From Mycobacterium intracellulare ATCC 13950 (GTDB lineage Bacteria > Actinomycetota > Actinomycetes > Mycobacteriales > Mycobacteriaceae): a DNA stretch of 64,000 nt. The stretch lies in contig NC_016946.1 in NCBI RefSeq assembly GCF_000277125.1, positions 4,526,001 to 4,590,000 of the forward strand. The letters are read 5' to 3'. The position numbers and the translations under genes are program-made. The first letter of the stretch is position 1, and each line of letters starts with the position of its first letter. The notes below the pieces were generated by a model. The model worked only from the letters and a program-made list of their open reading frames with translations. It did no database searches and had not been told where the DNA came from. This document shows, piece after piece, positions 17,741-25,973 of this stretch.

Positions 17741-18655
17741 ATGCCACGCACTCACGACGACAACTGGGATCTGGCGTCCAGCGTCGGCGCCACCGCGACG
17801 ATGGTCGCGGCGGGGCGGGCGATGGCGACGAAGGATCCGCGGGGTCTGATCAACGATCCGTTCGCCGAGCCGCTGGTGCGGGCGGTCGGGGTGGAATTCT
17901 TCACCAAGATGATGGACGGCGAGCTCGACATCGATGCGATCGAGAACGCCTCGTCGGTGCGCGTTCAGGCGATGATCGACGGAATGACGGTGCGCACCAG
18001 GTACTTCGACGACTATTTCATGGACGCCGTCGGCGCCGGCGTGCGTCAGGTGGTGATCCTGGCCTCCGGGCTGGACGCGCGCGCCTACCGGTTGCCGTGG
18101 CCGGACGGCACGGTCGTCTACGAGATCGACCAGCCCCAGGTGATCGAGTTCAAAACCAGCACGCTGGCCGGCATCGGCGCCGAGCCGACCGCCGATCGGC
18201 GCACCGTCGGCATCGACCTGCGGGCGGACTGGCCGACCGCGCTGAAGGACGCCGGGTTCGATACGACCGCACCGACGGCGTGGCTGGCCGAGGGCCTGCT
18301 GATCTACCTGCCGCCGGACGCCCAGGACCGGCTGTTCGACAACATCACCGCGCTCAGCGCGCCCGGCAGCACCATCGCCACCGAATTCGTGCCCGGCATC
18401 GTGGATTTCGACGCCGAGAAGGTGCGGGAGATGTCCGGTTCGTTCCGGGACCACGGCGTGGACATCGACATGGCGTCGCTGGTCTACACCGGCGACCGCA
18501 ACCATGTCGTGGACTACCTGTCGAGCACCGGGTGGCACGCCGAGGGCGTGACCCGCACCGAGCTTTTCGAGCGCGGCGGGTTCGACGTGCGCGCCCCGGA
18601 GGACGACGACCCGCTCGGTGAGATCGTCTTCATCAGCGGCAGGCTCGGCGGCTAG
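17741..18655 (+). CDS. SAM-dependent methyltransferase, TIGR00027 family, copy 3 of 3 in tandem
   Basis: The protein has 304 residues, with the N-terminus [24 protein letters not shown] loop [16 protein letters not shown] and the family block [22 protein letters not shown] Ser-to-Leu change in the usual PTAWSAEG is visible. It starts 10 bases after copy 2 and ends 7 bases before the convergent sppA stop. A 7-bp GGCGGCT/AGCCGCC stem spans both gene ends (18,647-18,673) and could help terminate both. Confidence 0.9.
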   Translation: MPRTHDDNWDLASSVGATATMVAAGRAMATKDPRGLINDPFAEPLVRAVGVEFFTKMMDGELDIDAIENASSVRVQAMIDGMTVRTRYFDDYFMDAVGAGVRQVVILASGLDARAYRLPWPDGTVVYEIDQPQVIEFKTSTLAGIGAEPTADRRTVGIDLRADWPTALKDAGFDTTAPTAWLAEGLLIYLPPDAQDRLFDNITALSAPGSTIATEFVPGIVDFDAEKVREMSGSFRDHGVDIDMASLVYTGDRNHVVDYLSSTGWHAEGVTRTELFERGGFDVRAPEDDDPLGEIVFISGRLGG

Positions 18656-18662
18656 CTAAACC

Positions 18663-20450
18663 CTAGAGCCGCCAGGGCCCCGCCCACAGCGCGCTGGCGC
18701 CGCTGACGGACCGTTCGACGTTGTCCACGATGCCGCCGATGGTGCGGCCCAGCAGCGCCCCCAGCGCGTCGGGCAGCGACGCGGCGGCCGGCTGCGAGGA
18801 CGCCCGGGGCCGAAGCATGTCCAGCAGCGAACCGCCCGGGTAGGTGACGATGCGCACGTCGGCGTCCTCGTCCAGTCCGGCAAGGATTTTCGCGCGCCGC
18901 AGCGCGGTTCGGAACCCGCCCAGCTCGTCGACCAGGCCCCGCTCCAGCGCGTCGGCGCCGGTCCAGACCCGGCCCCGCGCGACCCGGTCGACGGCGTCTT
19001 TGGTCAGGTTGCGCCCGTCGGCCACCCGCGCCACGAAGTCGGCGTACAGCAGGTCGGCCTCGGCCTCCCGGTGGGCGCGCTGCTCCGGCGTGAACGGCGT
19101 GTCGATCGCCCAGGCGTCGGCGTTGGCGTTGGTGCGCACGGTGTCCGAGCCGACGCCCAGCCGCCCCAGCAGATCACGGATCACCAGCTTGCCGGTGAGC
19201 ACGCCGATCGAACCGGTGATCGTCGCGGGGCTGGCGACGACCGCGTCGGCCGCCACGGCGATGTAGTAACCGCCGGAGGCGGCGACCGACCCCATCGACG
19301 CCACCACCGGCTTGCCCCGGTTGCGGGCCTTTTTCACCTCGCGCCACAGGGTTTCCGACGCGGTGACCGAGCCGCCGGGGCTGTTGACGCGCACCACGAT
19401 CGCCGACACCGAATCGTCGGCGGCGGCCTCCCGCAGCGCCGGCGCTATGGTGTCGCTGCCGACCGTGGAGGTGCCGAACGGCAGGAACTGGGGTCCACCG
19501 CGCCCGTCGACGATCGTGCCGTCGACGTTGATGACGGCCACCGTCGGCTTGGGCCGGCGACCGGGCACCGACGGCGCCGGCGGGATCAGCCGCGACCGTG
19601 CGGCGCCGGCGTAGCGCGACAGATACAGCCGCGGCGGCGCATTCTCCTCCGAAACATCTTTCACGCCAACCAGTTCCGCGATGCGGTCATAGGCTTCGTC
19701 CCGGAATCCGATACGGTCGACCAGGCCCGAGGACACGGCCTCCTCGCGCAACAGCGGGGCGCGATCGGCCAGGGCGTCCAGGGCGGCGGCGTCGAGCTTG
19801 CGTGATGTCCCCACCGCTTCCCACACCTGCTCCCGGATGCTCTCGAGCATCCGGGTGACGGCCTCGCGGTGGGCCTCGGTGAAGCCGTGCTCGGTGAAAC
19901 GGTTTGCCGCGGACTTGTATTCGCCGCGCGCGACGACTTCGGCTTCGATGCCGGCCTTGTCGAACGCGTCGCGTAAAAAGGTGGCGTTGCTGGCGAAGCC
20001 GATCAGCCCGACGCTTCCCGCCGGCTGCATCCAGACCTCGCCGAAGGCCGAGGCCAGGTAGTACGACAACGTGCCCGGGTAGGTCTCGGCCCAGGCCAGT
20101 GACGGCTTGGCGGCGGTGAACGCGACGATGGCCTCGCGCAGTTCCTGCACCGCGGCCGACGGCGACGCCGTCAGTTGCACGCGGGCGATCAGCCCGGCGA
20201 CCCGCGGATCCTCGGCCGCCCGGTAGATGGCGGACACCGTGTCGCGCAGCGACACCGGACGGCTCCCACCGGTGATCATCGCCAGCGGGTCGAACCCCGA
20301 CGTCTCCGGCGGCATTGAGCGCAGATCCAATTCGAGCACGCAGCCGTTGGGCACGCCGTGATGACGTGCGGTGTCGACCCGGTCGGCCAGCGCGCGCACC
20401 TCGTCCGCGCCTTTTGACAAACCGGGTATCGAGGGCAGGAAAGCGAACAT
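18663..20450 (-). CDS. sppA: Signal peptide peptidase SppA (protease IV), long form
   Basis: This 595-residue protein is made of two S49 peptidase repeats, like E. coli protease IV. The N-terminal repeat carries the catalytic lysine in ARGEYKSAANRFTEHGF (near residue 200). The C-terminal repeat carries the nucleophile serine in ASMGSVAASGGYYIA (near residue 395), preceded by VRVNSPGGSVTASE. It degrades signal peptides left in the membrane. No obvious N-terminal membrane anchor is present (MFAFLPSIPGLSKGADEV). It corresponds to Rv0724, next to the spc operon as in M. tuberculosis. Confidence 0.93.
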   Translation of the reverse strand: MFAFLPSIPGLSKGADEVRALADRVDTARHHGVPNGCVLELDLRSMPPETSGFDPLAMITGGSRPVSLRDTVSAIYRAAEDPRVAGLIARVQLTASPSAAVQELREAIVAFTAAKPSLAWAETYPGTLSYYLASAFGEVWMQPAGSVGLIGFASNATFLRDAFDKAGIEAEVVARGEYKSAANRFTEHGFTEAHREAVTRMLESIREQVWEAVGTSRKLDAAALDALADRAPLLREEAVSSGLVDRIGFRDEAYDRIAELVGVKDVSEENAPPRLYLSRYAGAARSRLIPPAPSVPGRRPKPTVAVINVDGTIVDGRGGPQFLPFGTSTVGSDTIAPALREAAADDSVSAIVVRVNSPGGSVTASETLWREVKKARNRGKPVVASMGSVAASGGYYIAVAADAVVASPATITGSIGVLTGKLVIRDLLGRLGVGSDTVRTNANADAWAIDTPFTPEQRAHREAEADLLYADFVARVADGRNLTKDAVDRVARGRVWTGADALERGLVDELGGFRTALRRAKILAGLDEDADVRIVTYPGGSLLDMLRPRASSQPAAASLPDALGALLGRTIGGIVDNVERSVSGASALWAGPWRL

Positions 20451-20488
20451 GCCTGCAGACTACCGACCGGCCACCGTACGGTGGTCCG

Positions 20489-21415
20489 GTGAGGTTTTCC
20501 ATCGCCATCCCGCAGTTCGACTACGAGACGTTCGACGCGGCGGGGCTGCGGTCCTTTCTCACCCGCGCCGAGGAGCTCGGGTTCGAGGGTGGCTGGGTGC
20601 TCGAACAGATCATCGGACCCGCGCCGCTACTGGCCCCGATGGAGCTGCTGGCCTATTGCGCCGCCTGCACCGAGCGGCTGCGCCTGGGCGTCGGCGTGCT
20701 GGTGACGTCGCTGCACGAACCGCTGCAGCTGGCCTCGGCGATCACCGCCGTCGACCGGCTCAGCCACGGCCGCCTCGACGTGGGTGTCGCCCCCGGTGGC
20801 GGGCGGCGGAAATTCGCCGCCTTCGGCGTGGACAAGGACACCTTCATCTCGTATTTCACCGAGGGCCTGGAGCTGATGAAGGCCGCCTGGTCCGACGACC
20901 CCCGGGTGACGTTCCACGGCCGTTTTCGCGAGGTCGACGACCTGCCCGTCGCGCCCAAGCCGGTGCAGCGACCGCACCCGCCGATCTGGTTCGGGGGCCT
21001 CGCCCCGAAGGCCCTGGCCCGCGCCGTGCGGCACGGCGATTCGTTCCTGGGCGCCGGCTCGTCGACCACGGAGGCGTTCGCCGGGGCCGTCGCCGTCGTG
21101 CGCCGTGAGCTCGACGCGCAACACAAGGACCCCGCCGGGTTCACCATCGCCAAGCGGGTCTACCTGACGGTCGACGACGACGCCGCCAGGGCGCGGGAAC
21201 GCGTGCTCGCCGGGCTGGATCGCATCTACGGGCGGATGCCCGGCGTGCAGGACGTGCCGGTCTCCGGCACCCCCGACGACGTGGCCCGCGGGCTGCGCGA
21301 GGTCATCGACGCCGGGGCGCAGATGCTGTTACTGAATCCCGTCGGCATCGACGCGAGCGAGAACCGCGAGCAGATGGAACGCCTTGCCGCGGAAGTGATT
21401 CCGCAGCTGAGTTAG
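20489..21415 (+). CDS. Luciferase-like (LLM class) flavin-dependent oxidoreductase
   Basis: This 308-residue TIM-barrel protein begins [19 protein letters not shown]. It has the family stretches [34 protein letters not shown] and [20 protein letters not shown]. Mycobacterial members use F420 or FMN, and which applies here cannot be read. The GTG at 20,489 is preferred to the long open frame upstream, which crosses the start of the divergent sppA gene. Its end overlaps the convergent rplO stop by 4 bases. Confidence 0.87.
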   Translation: MRFSIAIPQFDYETFDAAGLRSFLTRAEELGFEGGWVLEQIIGPAPLLAPMELLAYCAACTERLRLGVGVLVTSLHEPLQLASAITAVDRLSHGRLDVGVAPGGGRRKFAAFGVDKDTFISYFTEGLELMKAAWSDDPRVTFHGRFREVDDLPVAPKPVQRPHPPIWFGGLAPKALARAVRHGDSFLGAGSSTTEAFAGAVAVVRRELDAQHKDPAGFTIAKRVYLTVDDDAARARERVLAGLDRIYGRMPGVQDVPVSGTPDDVARGLREVIDAGAQMLLLNPVGIDASENREQMERLAAEVIPQLS

Positions 21416-21855
21416 GACAGCTCGGTGGCCGAGCCGCCGGCGGCGGTGATCTTCTCGCGTGCGCTGCCGCTGAACTTGTGCGCGGTCACCTCGACCTTGA
21501 CGGTCAACTTGCCGTCGCCGAGGACCTTGATCAGCGAGTTCTTGCGAACGGCGCCCTTGGCCACCAGCTCGTCCACGCCGATCGAACCGCCTTGCGGGAA
21601 AAGCCGATTGAGGTCGCCGACGTTGACGATCTCGTACTCGGTGCGGAACCGGTTGCGGAACCCCTTGAGCTTGGGCAGCCGCATGTGGATCGGCATCTGA
21701 CCACCCTCGAAGGTGGCCGGCACGTTCTTGCGCGCCTTGGTGCCCTTGGTACCGCGGCCGGCGGTCTTGCCCTTGGAGCCTTCACCGCGACCGACGCGGG
21801 TGCGGGCGGTCTTCGAGCCGCGGGCGGGTTTCAGGTCGTGCAGCTTGATAGTCAC
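21412..21855 (-). CDS. rplO: 50S ribosomal protein L15
   Basis: This 147-residue large-subunit protein starts [20 protein letters not shown] and has the Gly/Arg-rich [20 protein letters not shown] segment typical of L15. It is the last gene of the spc operon. Its start overlaps the rpmD stop by 4 bases and its stop overlaps the convergent oxidoreductase gene by 4 bases, so there is no room for a conventional terminator between them. Confidence 0.97.
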
Positions 21856-22037
21856 TTGGCCTCCTCTACCTCGACCAGGTGGCTGACCACCGCGATCAGG
21901 CCGCGGGTCTGCGGGTTGTCCTCGCGGATCACCGAGTGGCGGATCCGTCGCAGGCCGAGGGTGCGCAGGGACTCACGCTGCTTCCAGCGGGCCCCGATGG
22001 TGCTGCGCACCTGGGTGATCTTCAGTTGACTGCTCAT
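21852..22037 (-). CDS. rpmD: 50S ribosomal protein L30
   Basis: This is the 61-residue short bacterial L30, with [20 protein letters not shown] then [14 protein letters not shown]. It overlaps rpsE and rplO by 4 bases on either side, which indicates coupled translation in the spc operon. Confidence 0.96.
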
Positions 22038-22714
22038 GGTTGGGTCCCCGAAATCTGCGCCTCACGTGCCGCCGCACTGGCCAGCGCGTCGCTTTCCCGT
22101 CGCGCCTTGAGCATTCCGGCCGGCGCAACGTCCTCGATGGGCAGTCCGCGGCGGGCGGCAACCTCCTCGGGGCGCTGCAGCAGCTTGAGCGCGGCGACGG
22201 TCGCGTGCACCACGTTGATGGCGTTGTCACTGCCCAGCGACTTGGCCAGGATGTCGTGCACGCCAGCGCATTCCAGCACCGCGCGGGCGGCGCCGCCGGC
22301 GATCACACCGGTACCCGGGCTGGCCGGGCGCAGCAGCACCACGCCGGCGGCCGCCTCACCCTGCACCGGGTGCGTGATGGTCCCGCGGATCAGCGGCACC
22401 CGGAAGAAGCCCTTGCGGGCCTCCTCGACGCCCTTGGCGATGGCGGCGGGAACTTCCTTGGCCTTGCCGTAGCCGACGCCGACCATGCCGTTGCCGTCAC
22501 CGACGATCACCAGCGCGGTGAAGCTGAATCGCCGACCACCCTTGACCACCTTGGAGACGCGGTTGATGGCGACGACCCGCTCCAGGTAGTTGCTCTTGTC
22601 GCCGTCGCGGTCGCGGCCACGACCGCCGTCGCCGCGCCGACCGCGGCTGTCGCGGTCACCGCGCGAGTCACGGCTGTCGCCGGCGCCTTGTCCGCCGGCG
22701 GGCTGCTCCGCCAT
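22034..22714 (-). CDS. rpsE: 30S ribosomal protein S5
   Basis: The protein has 226 residues. The double-stranded RNA-binding-like S5 domain starts near residue 45 ([19 protein letters not shown]) and is followed by [19 protein letters not shown]. The first 40 residues are an Arg/Asp/Gly-rich extension (repeated RDSRG and GRGRDRD-like runs), as in actinobacterial S5 and absent in E. coli. It lies 37 bases after rplR in the spc operon. Confidence 0.97.
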
Positions 22715-22751
22715 TATGCGGTCCTTCCAGTCGTGTACACGTTCTCAGTCA

Positions 22752-23159
22752 TCAGAATTGCAATCCGTTCTCGCGTGCGGCATCGGCCAGCGCCGCGATC
22801 CGTCCGCCGTAGGTGTATCCGCCGCGGTCGAAGACCACGCTGTCGATGCCGGCGGCCTTGGCGCGCTCCGCGATCAGCTGGCCCACCCGCACGCTGCGGG
22901 CTTTCTTGTCCCCCTGCAGGCTGCGCACGTCGTCCTCGATCGACGACGCGGCGGCCACCGTGGTCCCGTTCTCGTCGTTGACCAGTTGCACATGAATGTG
23001 TCGCGCGGATCGGTTGACCACCAGCCGCGGACGCTGCGGCGTGCCCTCGATCTTCTTGCGCAGCCGGGCGTGCCGGCGCAGCCGAGAGACGCGCCGAGTC
23101 GCGGATACGCTCTGCCCCACCGGCTTTCGCGCGGCGGCGCCAGCTTGTGATTGCGCCAT
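22752..23159 (-). CDS. rplR: 50S ribosomal protein L18
   Basis: This 135-residue 5S rRNA-binding protein has [34 protein letters not shown] and the C-terminal [20 protein letters not shown]. An N-terminal stretch of about 15 residues ([15 protein letters not shown]) is longer than I remember for the M. tuberculosis protein. It starts 2 bases after the rplF stop. Confidence 0.97.
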   Translation of the reverse strand: MAQSQAGAAARKPVGQSVSATRRVSRLRRHARLRKKIEGTPQRPRLVVNRSARHIHVQLVNDENGTTVAAASSIEDDVRSLQGDKKARSVRVGQLIAERAKAAGIDSVVFDRGGYTYGGRIAALADAARENGLQF

Positions 23160-23161
23160 GA

Positions 23162-23701
23162 TTACTTACCTGTCTTTCCGACCTTGCGGCGGATCTGCTC
23201 GCCCTCGTAGCGCACGCCCTTGCCCTTGTACGGGTCGGGGCGACGCAGACGACGGATGTTCGCCGAGATCTGGCCGACCTTCTGCTTGTCGATCCCGGTG
23301 ATGGTGAACTTCGTCGGCGACTGCACGGCGAACGTGATGCCGTCGGGCGCCTCGATCACCACGGGATGGCTGTAGCCCAGCGCGAACTCGAGGTTGGAGC
23401 CCTTGAGCTGCACGCGGTAACCGACACCGAAGATCTCCATCTTGGTGGTGTAGCCCTGCGTCACGCCGGTGACCAGGTTGGACACCAGGGTGCGCGACAG
23501 CCCGTGCAGCGAGCGGTTGCGCCGCTCGTCGTTGGGGCGGGTGACCACGATCGCGCCATCGTCGTTGCGCGCCACGGTGATCGGCTCGGCCACGGTCAGA
23601 TCCAGCGTGCCCTTGGGGCCTTTCACCGAGACCTTCTGACCGTCGATCGTTACGTCGACTCCGGCGGGAACCGGAACCGGCTGCTTACCAATACGCGACA
23701 T
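23162..23701 (-). CDS. rplF: 50S ribosomal protein L6
   Basis: This 179-residue protein has the duplicated L6 fold: [20 protein letters not shown] at the start and the C-terminal rRNA-binding signature [19 protein letters not shown] near residue 155. It lies in spc operon order between rpsH and rplR. Confidence 0.97.
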   Translation of the reverse strand: MSRIGKQPVPVPAGVDVTIDGQKVSVKGPKGTLDLTVAEPITVARNDDGAIVVTRPNDERRNRSLHGLSRTLVSNLVTGVTQGYTTKMEIFGVGYRVQLKGSNLEFALGYSHPVVIEAPDGITFAVQSPTKFTITGIDKQKVGQISANIRRLRRPDPYKGKGVRYEGEQIRRKVGKTGK

Positions 23702-23712
23702 CTTTTACCCCC

Positions 23713-24111
23713 TCACCACACGTACGCGAGGACTTCGCCGCCCACGCCCTGTCGGGCTGCCTGGCGGTCGGTCAGCAGGCCCGAGGAGGTGGAGATGATC
23801 GCCACTCCCAGGCCGCCGAGCACGCGCGGCAGATTGGTGGATTTCGCGTACACCCGCAGGCCGGGCTTGGACACGCGGCGCAAGCCGGCGATGCTGCGCT
23901 CCCGGCTCGGCCCGTACTTGAGCTGAACGATCAGCGACTTGCCGACCCGAGCATCCTCGGTGCGGTAATCGCTGATGTAGCCCTCGCTCTTGAGGATCTG
24001 GGCGATGTTCGCCTTGAGCTTCGAGTGCGGCAACGTCACCTCGTCGTGATACGCCGAATTGGCGTTGCGCAGACGTGTCAAGAAGTCTGCGATCGGGTCC
24101 GTCATAGTCAT
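23713..24111 (-). CDS. rpsH: 30S ribosomal protein S8
   Basis: This 132-residue S8 begins [20 protein letters not shown] and ends with the signature [21 protein letters not shown]. The frame is open to 24,174, but the extra residues are encoded by the MIRU-like repeat. The ATG at 24,111 is the conserved start and is itself supplied by the end of the repeat (ATGACTATGACGG). GAAGAGGAG in the repeat provides the ribosome binding site. Confidence 0.96.
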   Translation of the reverse strand: MTMTDPIADFLTRLRNANSAYHDEVTLPHSKLKANIAQILKSEGYISDYRTEDARVGKSLIVQLKYGPSRERSIAGLRRVSKPGLRVYAKSTNLPRVLGGLGVAIISTSSGLLTDRQAARQGVGGEVLAYVW

Positions 24112-24217
24112 CGAGCGCCACTCCTCTTCATCGCTGCGCTCTGCTTCGTCGCTGTCGCAGTCATCGAGCGCCACTCCTCTTCATCGCTGCGCTCTGCTTC
24201 GTCGATGTCGCAGTCAT
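24107..24217. repeat. MIRU-like tandem repeat, two 53-bp units, rpsN-rpsH intergenic
   Basis: Two 53-bp copies lie at 24,107-24,159 and 24,160-24,212, differing at one position, with a GTCAT remnant after them. Read leftward, each copy contains GCAGAGCGCAGCGATGAAGA, then GGAGTGGCGCTCG, then ATGAC. Length, position between operon genes and the SD-plus-ATGA ending agree with mycobacterial interspersed repetitive units of the senX3-regX3 type. Because 53 is not a multiple of three, each copy changes the reading frame, yet each re-creates a ribosome binding site and start. Confidence 0.8.
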
Positions 24218-24231
24218 GACAGTGTCTGTCA
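24217..24231. repeat. Short perfect palindrome downstream of rpsN
   Basis: TGACAG-TGT-CTGTCA is a perfect 6-bp inverted repeat with a 3-base loop. It lies between the MIRU-like repeat and the rpsN stop, on the spc transcript. It could be a processing hairpin or a relic of the repeat insertion; there is no T-tract for termination. Confidence 0.4.
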
Positions 24232-24302
24232 CCTTCCTCGCGGTGGTTCCCGGTCCGGGCCTGTCGCGCACTTTTCTGGGTTGGTCTGGGGGTTTGCGCT
24301 GT

Positions 24303-24488
24303 TTACCAGCTGCTCTTTTGCACGCCGGGCAGCTCGCCCGCATGCGCCATCTCGCGCAGGCAGATCCTGCACAGGCCGAATTTGCGGAAGACCGCGCGCG
24401 GCCGGCCGCACTTGTTGCAGCGCGTGTAGCCGCGCACCGCGAACTTCGGCTTGCGTGCGGCCTTGTTGACCAGTGCCTTCTTTGCCAT
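24303..24488 (-). CDS. rpsN: 30S ribosomal protein S14 type Z (zinc form)
   Basis: This 61-residue short S14 keeps all four zinc cysteines (C24, C27, C40, C43 in RCNKCGRP and LCRICLRE), so it is the zinc-dependent paralogue that mycobacteria replace under zinc starvation. It follows rplE by 4 bases. The gap to rpsH (191 bases) is the largest in this operon and holds the MIRU-like repeat. Confidence 0.97.
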
Positions 24489-24492
24489 TTAC

Positions 24493-25056
24493 TCAGTTCT
24501 CCTTGAAGGGAAAGCCGAGGGCCCGCAGCAGCGCTCGTCCTTCTTCGTCAGTCGTCGCCGAGGTGACGACGTTGATGTCCATGCCGCGGACCCGGTCGAT
24601 CTTGTCCACGTCGATCTCGTGGAACACCGACTGCTCGGCCAGCCCGAAGGTGTAGTTGCCGACACCGTCGAACTGCTTGGGCGAAAGGCCGCGGAAGTCG
24701 CGGATACGGGGCAGCGCGATCGAGGTGAGACGGTCGAGGAACTCCCACATCCGGTCCCCGCGCAGGGTGACCCGCGCGCCGATCGGCATGCCCTCACGCA
24801 GTTTGAACTGCGCGATGGATTTGCGGGCGCGACGGATCTCGGGCCGCTGCCCGGTGATCAGCGCCAGGTCGCTGACGGCGCCGTTGATCAACTTCGCGTC
24901 CCGGGCGGCGTCGCCGACACCCATGTTGACGACGACCTTGGTCACCGTCGGGATCTGCATCACGTTGCCGTAGCCGAATTCCTTGTGCAACGCATCGCGA
25001 ATCTCGTTGCGGTAGCGCTCTTTCAGGCGCGGCTGCACCTTTTCTGCAGTGGTCAT
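24493..25056 (-). CDS. rplE: 50S ribosomal protein L5
   Basis: This 187-residue 5S rRNA-binding protein has [20 protein letters not shown] at the start, the signature [17 protein letters not shown] near residue 45, and [20 protein letters not shown] near residue 95. It lies one base after rplX, in spc order. Confidence 0.97.
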   Translation of the reverse strand: MTTAEKVQPRLKERYRNEIRDALHKEFGYGNVMQIPTVTKVVVNMGVGDAARDAKLINGAVSDLALITGQRPEIRRARKSIAQFKLREGMPIGARVTLRGDRMWEFLDRLTSIALPRIRDFRGLSPKQFDGVGNYTFGLAEQSVFHEIDVDKIDRVRGMDINVVTSATTDEEGRALLRALGFPFKEN

Positions 25057-25057
25057 G

Positions 25058-25375
25058 TCAGATGTCCTTGCCGTTGCGCTTGGAGATGCGGACGCGCTTG
25101 CCGGTCTCCTCGTCGACCCGGTAGCCGACGCGGGTCGGCTTGCCGTCCGAGTCGACCACCATCACGTTGGACGCGTCGATCGGGGCTTCCTGGGTGACGA
25201 TTCCGCCCGACTGGGCTCCGCGCTGGTTGGTCGAAATCGCGGTGTGCTTCTTGATGGCGTTGACGCCCTCGACCAGCACCCGGTTGCGCTCGGGGTAGAC
25301 CTTGAGCACCTTGCCTTTGGCGCCCTTGTCCTTACCCGCGATCACCAGGACGGTGTCGTCCTTTTTGACCTTCAT
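25058..25375 (-). CDS. rplX: 50S ribosomal protein L24
   Basis: This 105-residue KOW-motif protein has [20 protein letters not shown] near the N-terminus, followed by [10 protein letters not shown]. It is an assembly initiator of the large subunit. It abuts rplN directly with no intergenic base. Confidence 0.97.
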   Translation of the reverse strand: MKVKKDDTVLVIAGKDKGAKGKVLKVYPERNRVLVEGVNAIKKHTAISTNQRGAQSGGIVTQEAPIDASNVMVVDSDGKPTRVGYRVDEETGKRVRISKRNGKDI

Positions 25376-25744
25376 CTACAAAACCTCCGGAGCCAGCGAG
25401 ATGATCTTCATGAACCGCTTCTCGCGCAGTTCGCGGCCGACGGGCCCGAAGATGCGCGTCCCGCGTGGGTCGTTGTCGGGCTTGATGATCACCGCGGCGT
25501 TCTCGTCGAATTTGATGTAGCTGCCGTCGGGGCGCCTGCGCTCCTTGACCGTGCGCACCACGACGGCCTTGACGACGTCCCCACGCTTGACGTTGCCGCC
25601 GGGGATGGCGTCCTTGACGGTGGCGACGATGACATCGCCGATGCCGGCGTAGCGTCGCGACGAACCGCCGAGCACACGGATGCACAAGATCTCCTTGGCG
25701 CCGGTGTTGTCGGCGACCTTCAGCCGCGATTCCTGCTGAATCAC
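25376..25744 (-). CDS. rplN: 50S ribosomal protein L14
   Basis: This 122-residue L14 begins [19 protein letters not shown] and contains the signature [20 protein letters not shown]. The GTG at 25,744 is the start because AGGAGATCGA precedes it. The frame extension to 25,858 is not conserved. It is the first gene of the spc operon. Confidence 0.97.
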
Positions 25745-25898
25745 TCGATCTCCTGACCTGGTTGCGTGTGCACGGCAGGAGAACCCACCTGGGTGAGCCT
25801 TCGGCGGGCATGACCCACCAAAAACCTGACGTGCGCGGTCTTTGTCACCGAAGGGCACGCGGGGCCGATTCGCACCGGCCGAGGTCTGCCCAAGGCAA

Positions 25899-25915
25899 CC
25901 CCTAGAGTCTAGGGG
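25899..25915. promoter_or_regulatory. 17-bp perfect palindrome over the spc -10
   Basis: CCCCTAGAGTCTAGGGG is a perfect odd palindrome with 8-bp arms. It contains the whole TAGACT -10 hexamer of the leftward promoter. Location and symmetry fit an operator. The symmetry also produces TAGAGT on the rightward strand, a -10-like hexamer pointing at nothing obvious. Confidence 0.5.
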
Positions 25916-25934
25916 ACGACCAGCTCAGAGCCAA
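25906..25934 (-). promoter_or_regulatory. Sigma-A-type promoter of the spc operon
   Basis: Reading leftward, TTGGCT (25934-25929), a 17-base spacer and TAGACT (25911-25906) form a standard mycobacterial promoter about 160 bases before rplN. The leader contains no other gene. A perfect 17-bp palindrome covers the -10 (separate entry). Confidence 0.6.
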
Positions 25935-25973
25935 ATTCCGCTCCGACGGCATCGAGATCAGGAAATTCCGCAC

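Noticed and set aside
18647..18673. Terminator between the third methyltransferase and sppA
   Set aside because: The stem is only 7 bp with a 13-base loop inside both coding ends, too weak to list separately.
24112..24174. N-terminal extension of S8 through the MIRU-like repeat
   Set aside because: The extra residues come from repeat DNA and S8 homologues start at MTMTDP or its equivalent.
25745..25858. N-terminal extension of L14
   Set aside because: L14 is conserved from VIQQES, and a good ribosome binding site precedes that GTG.
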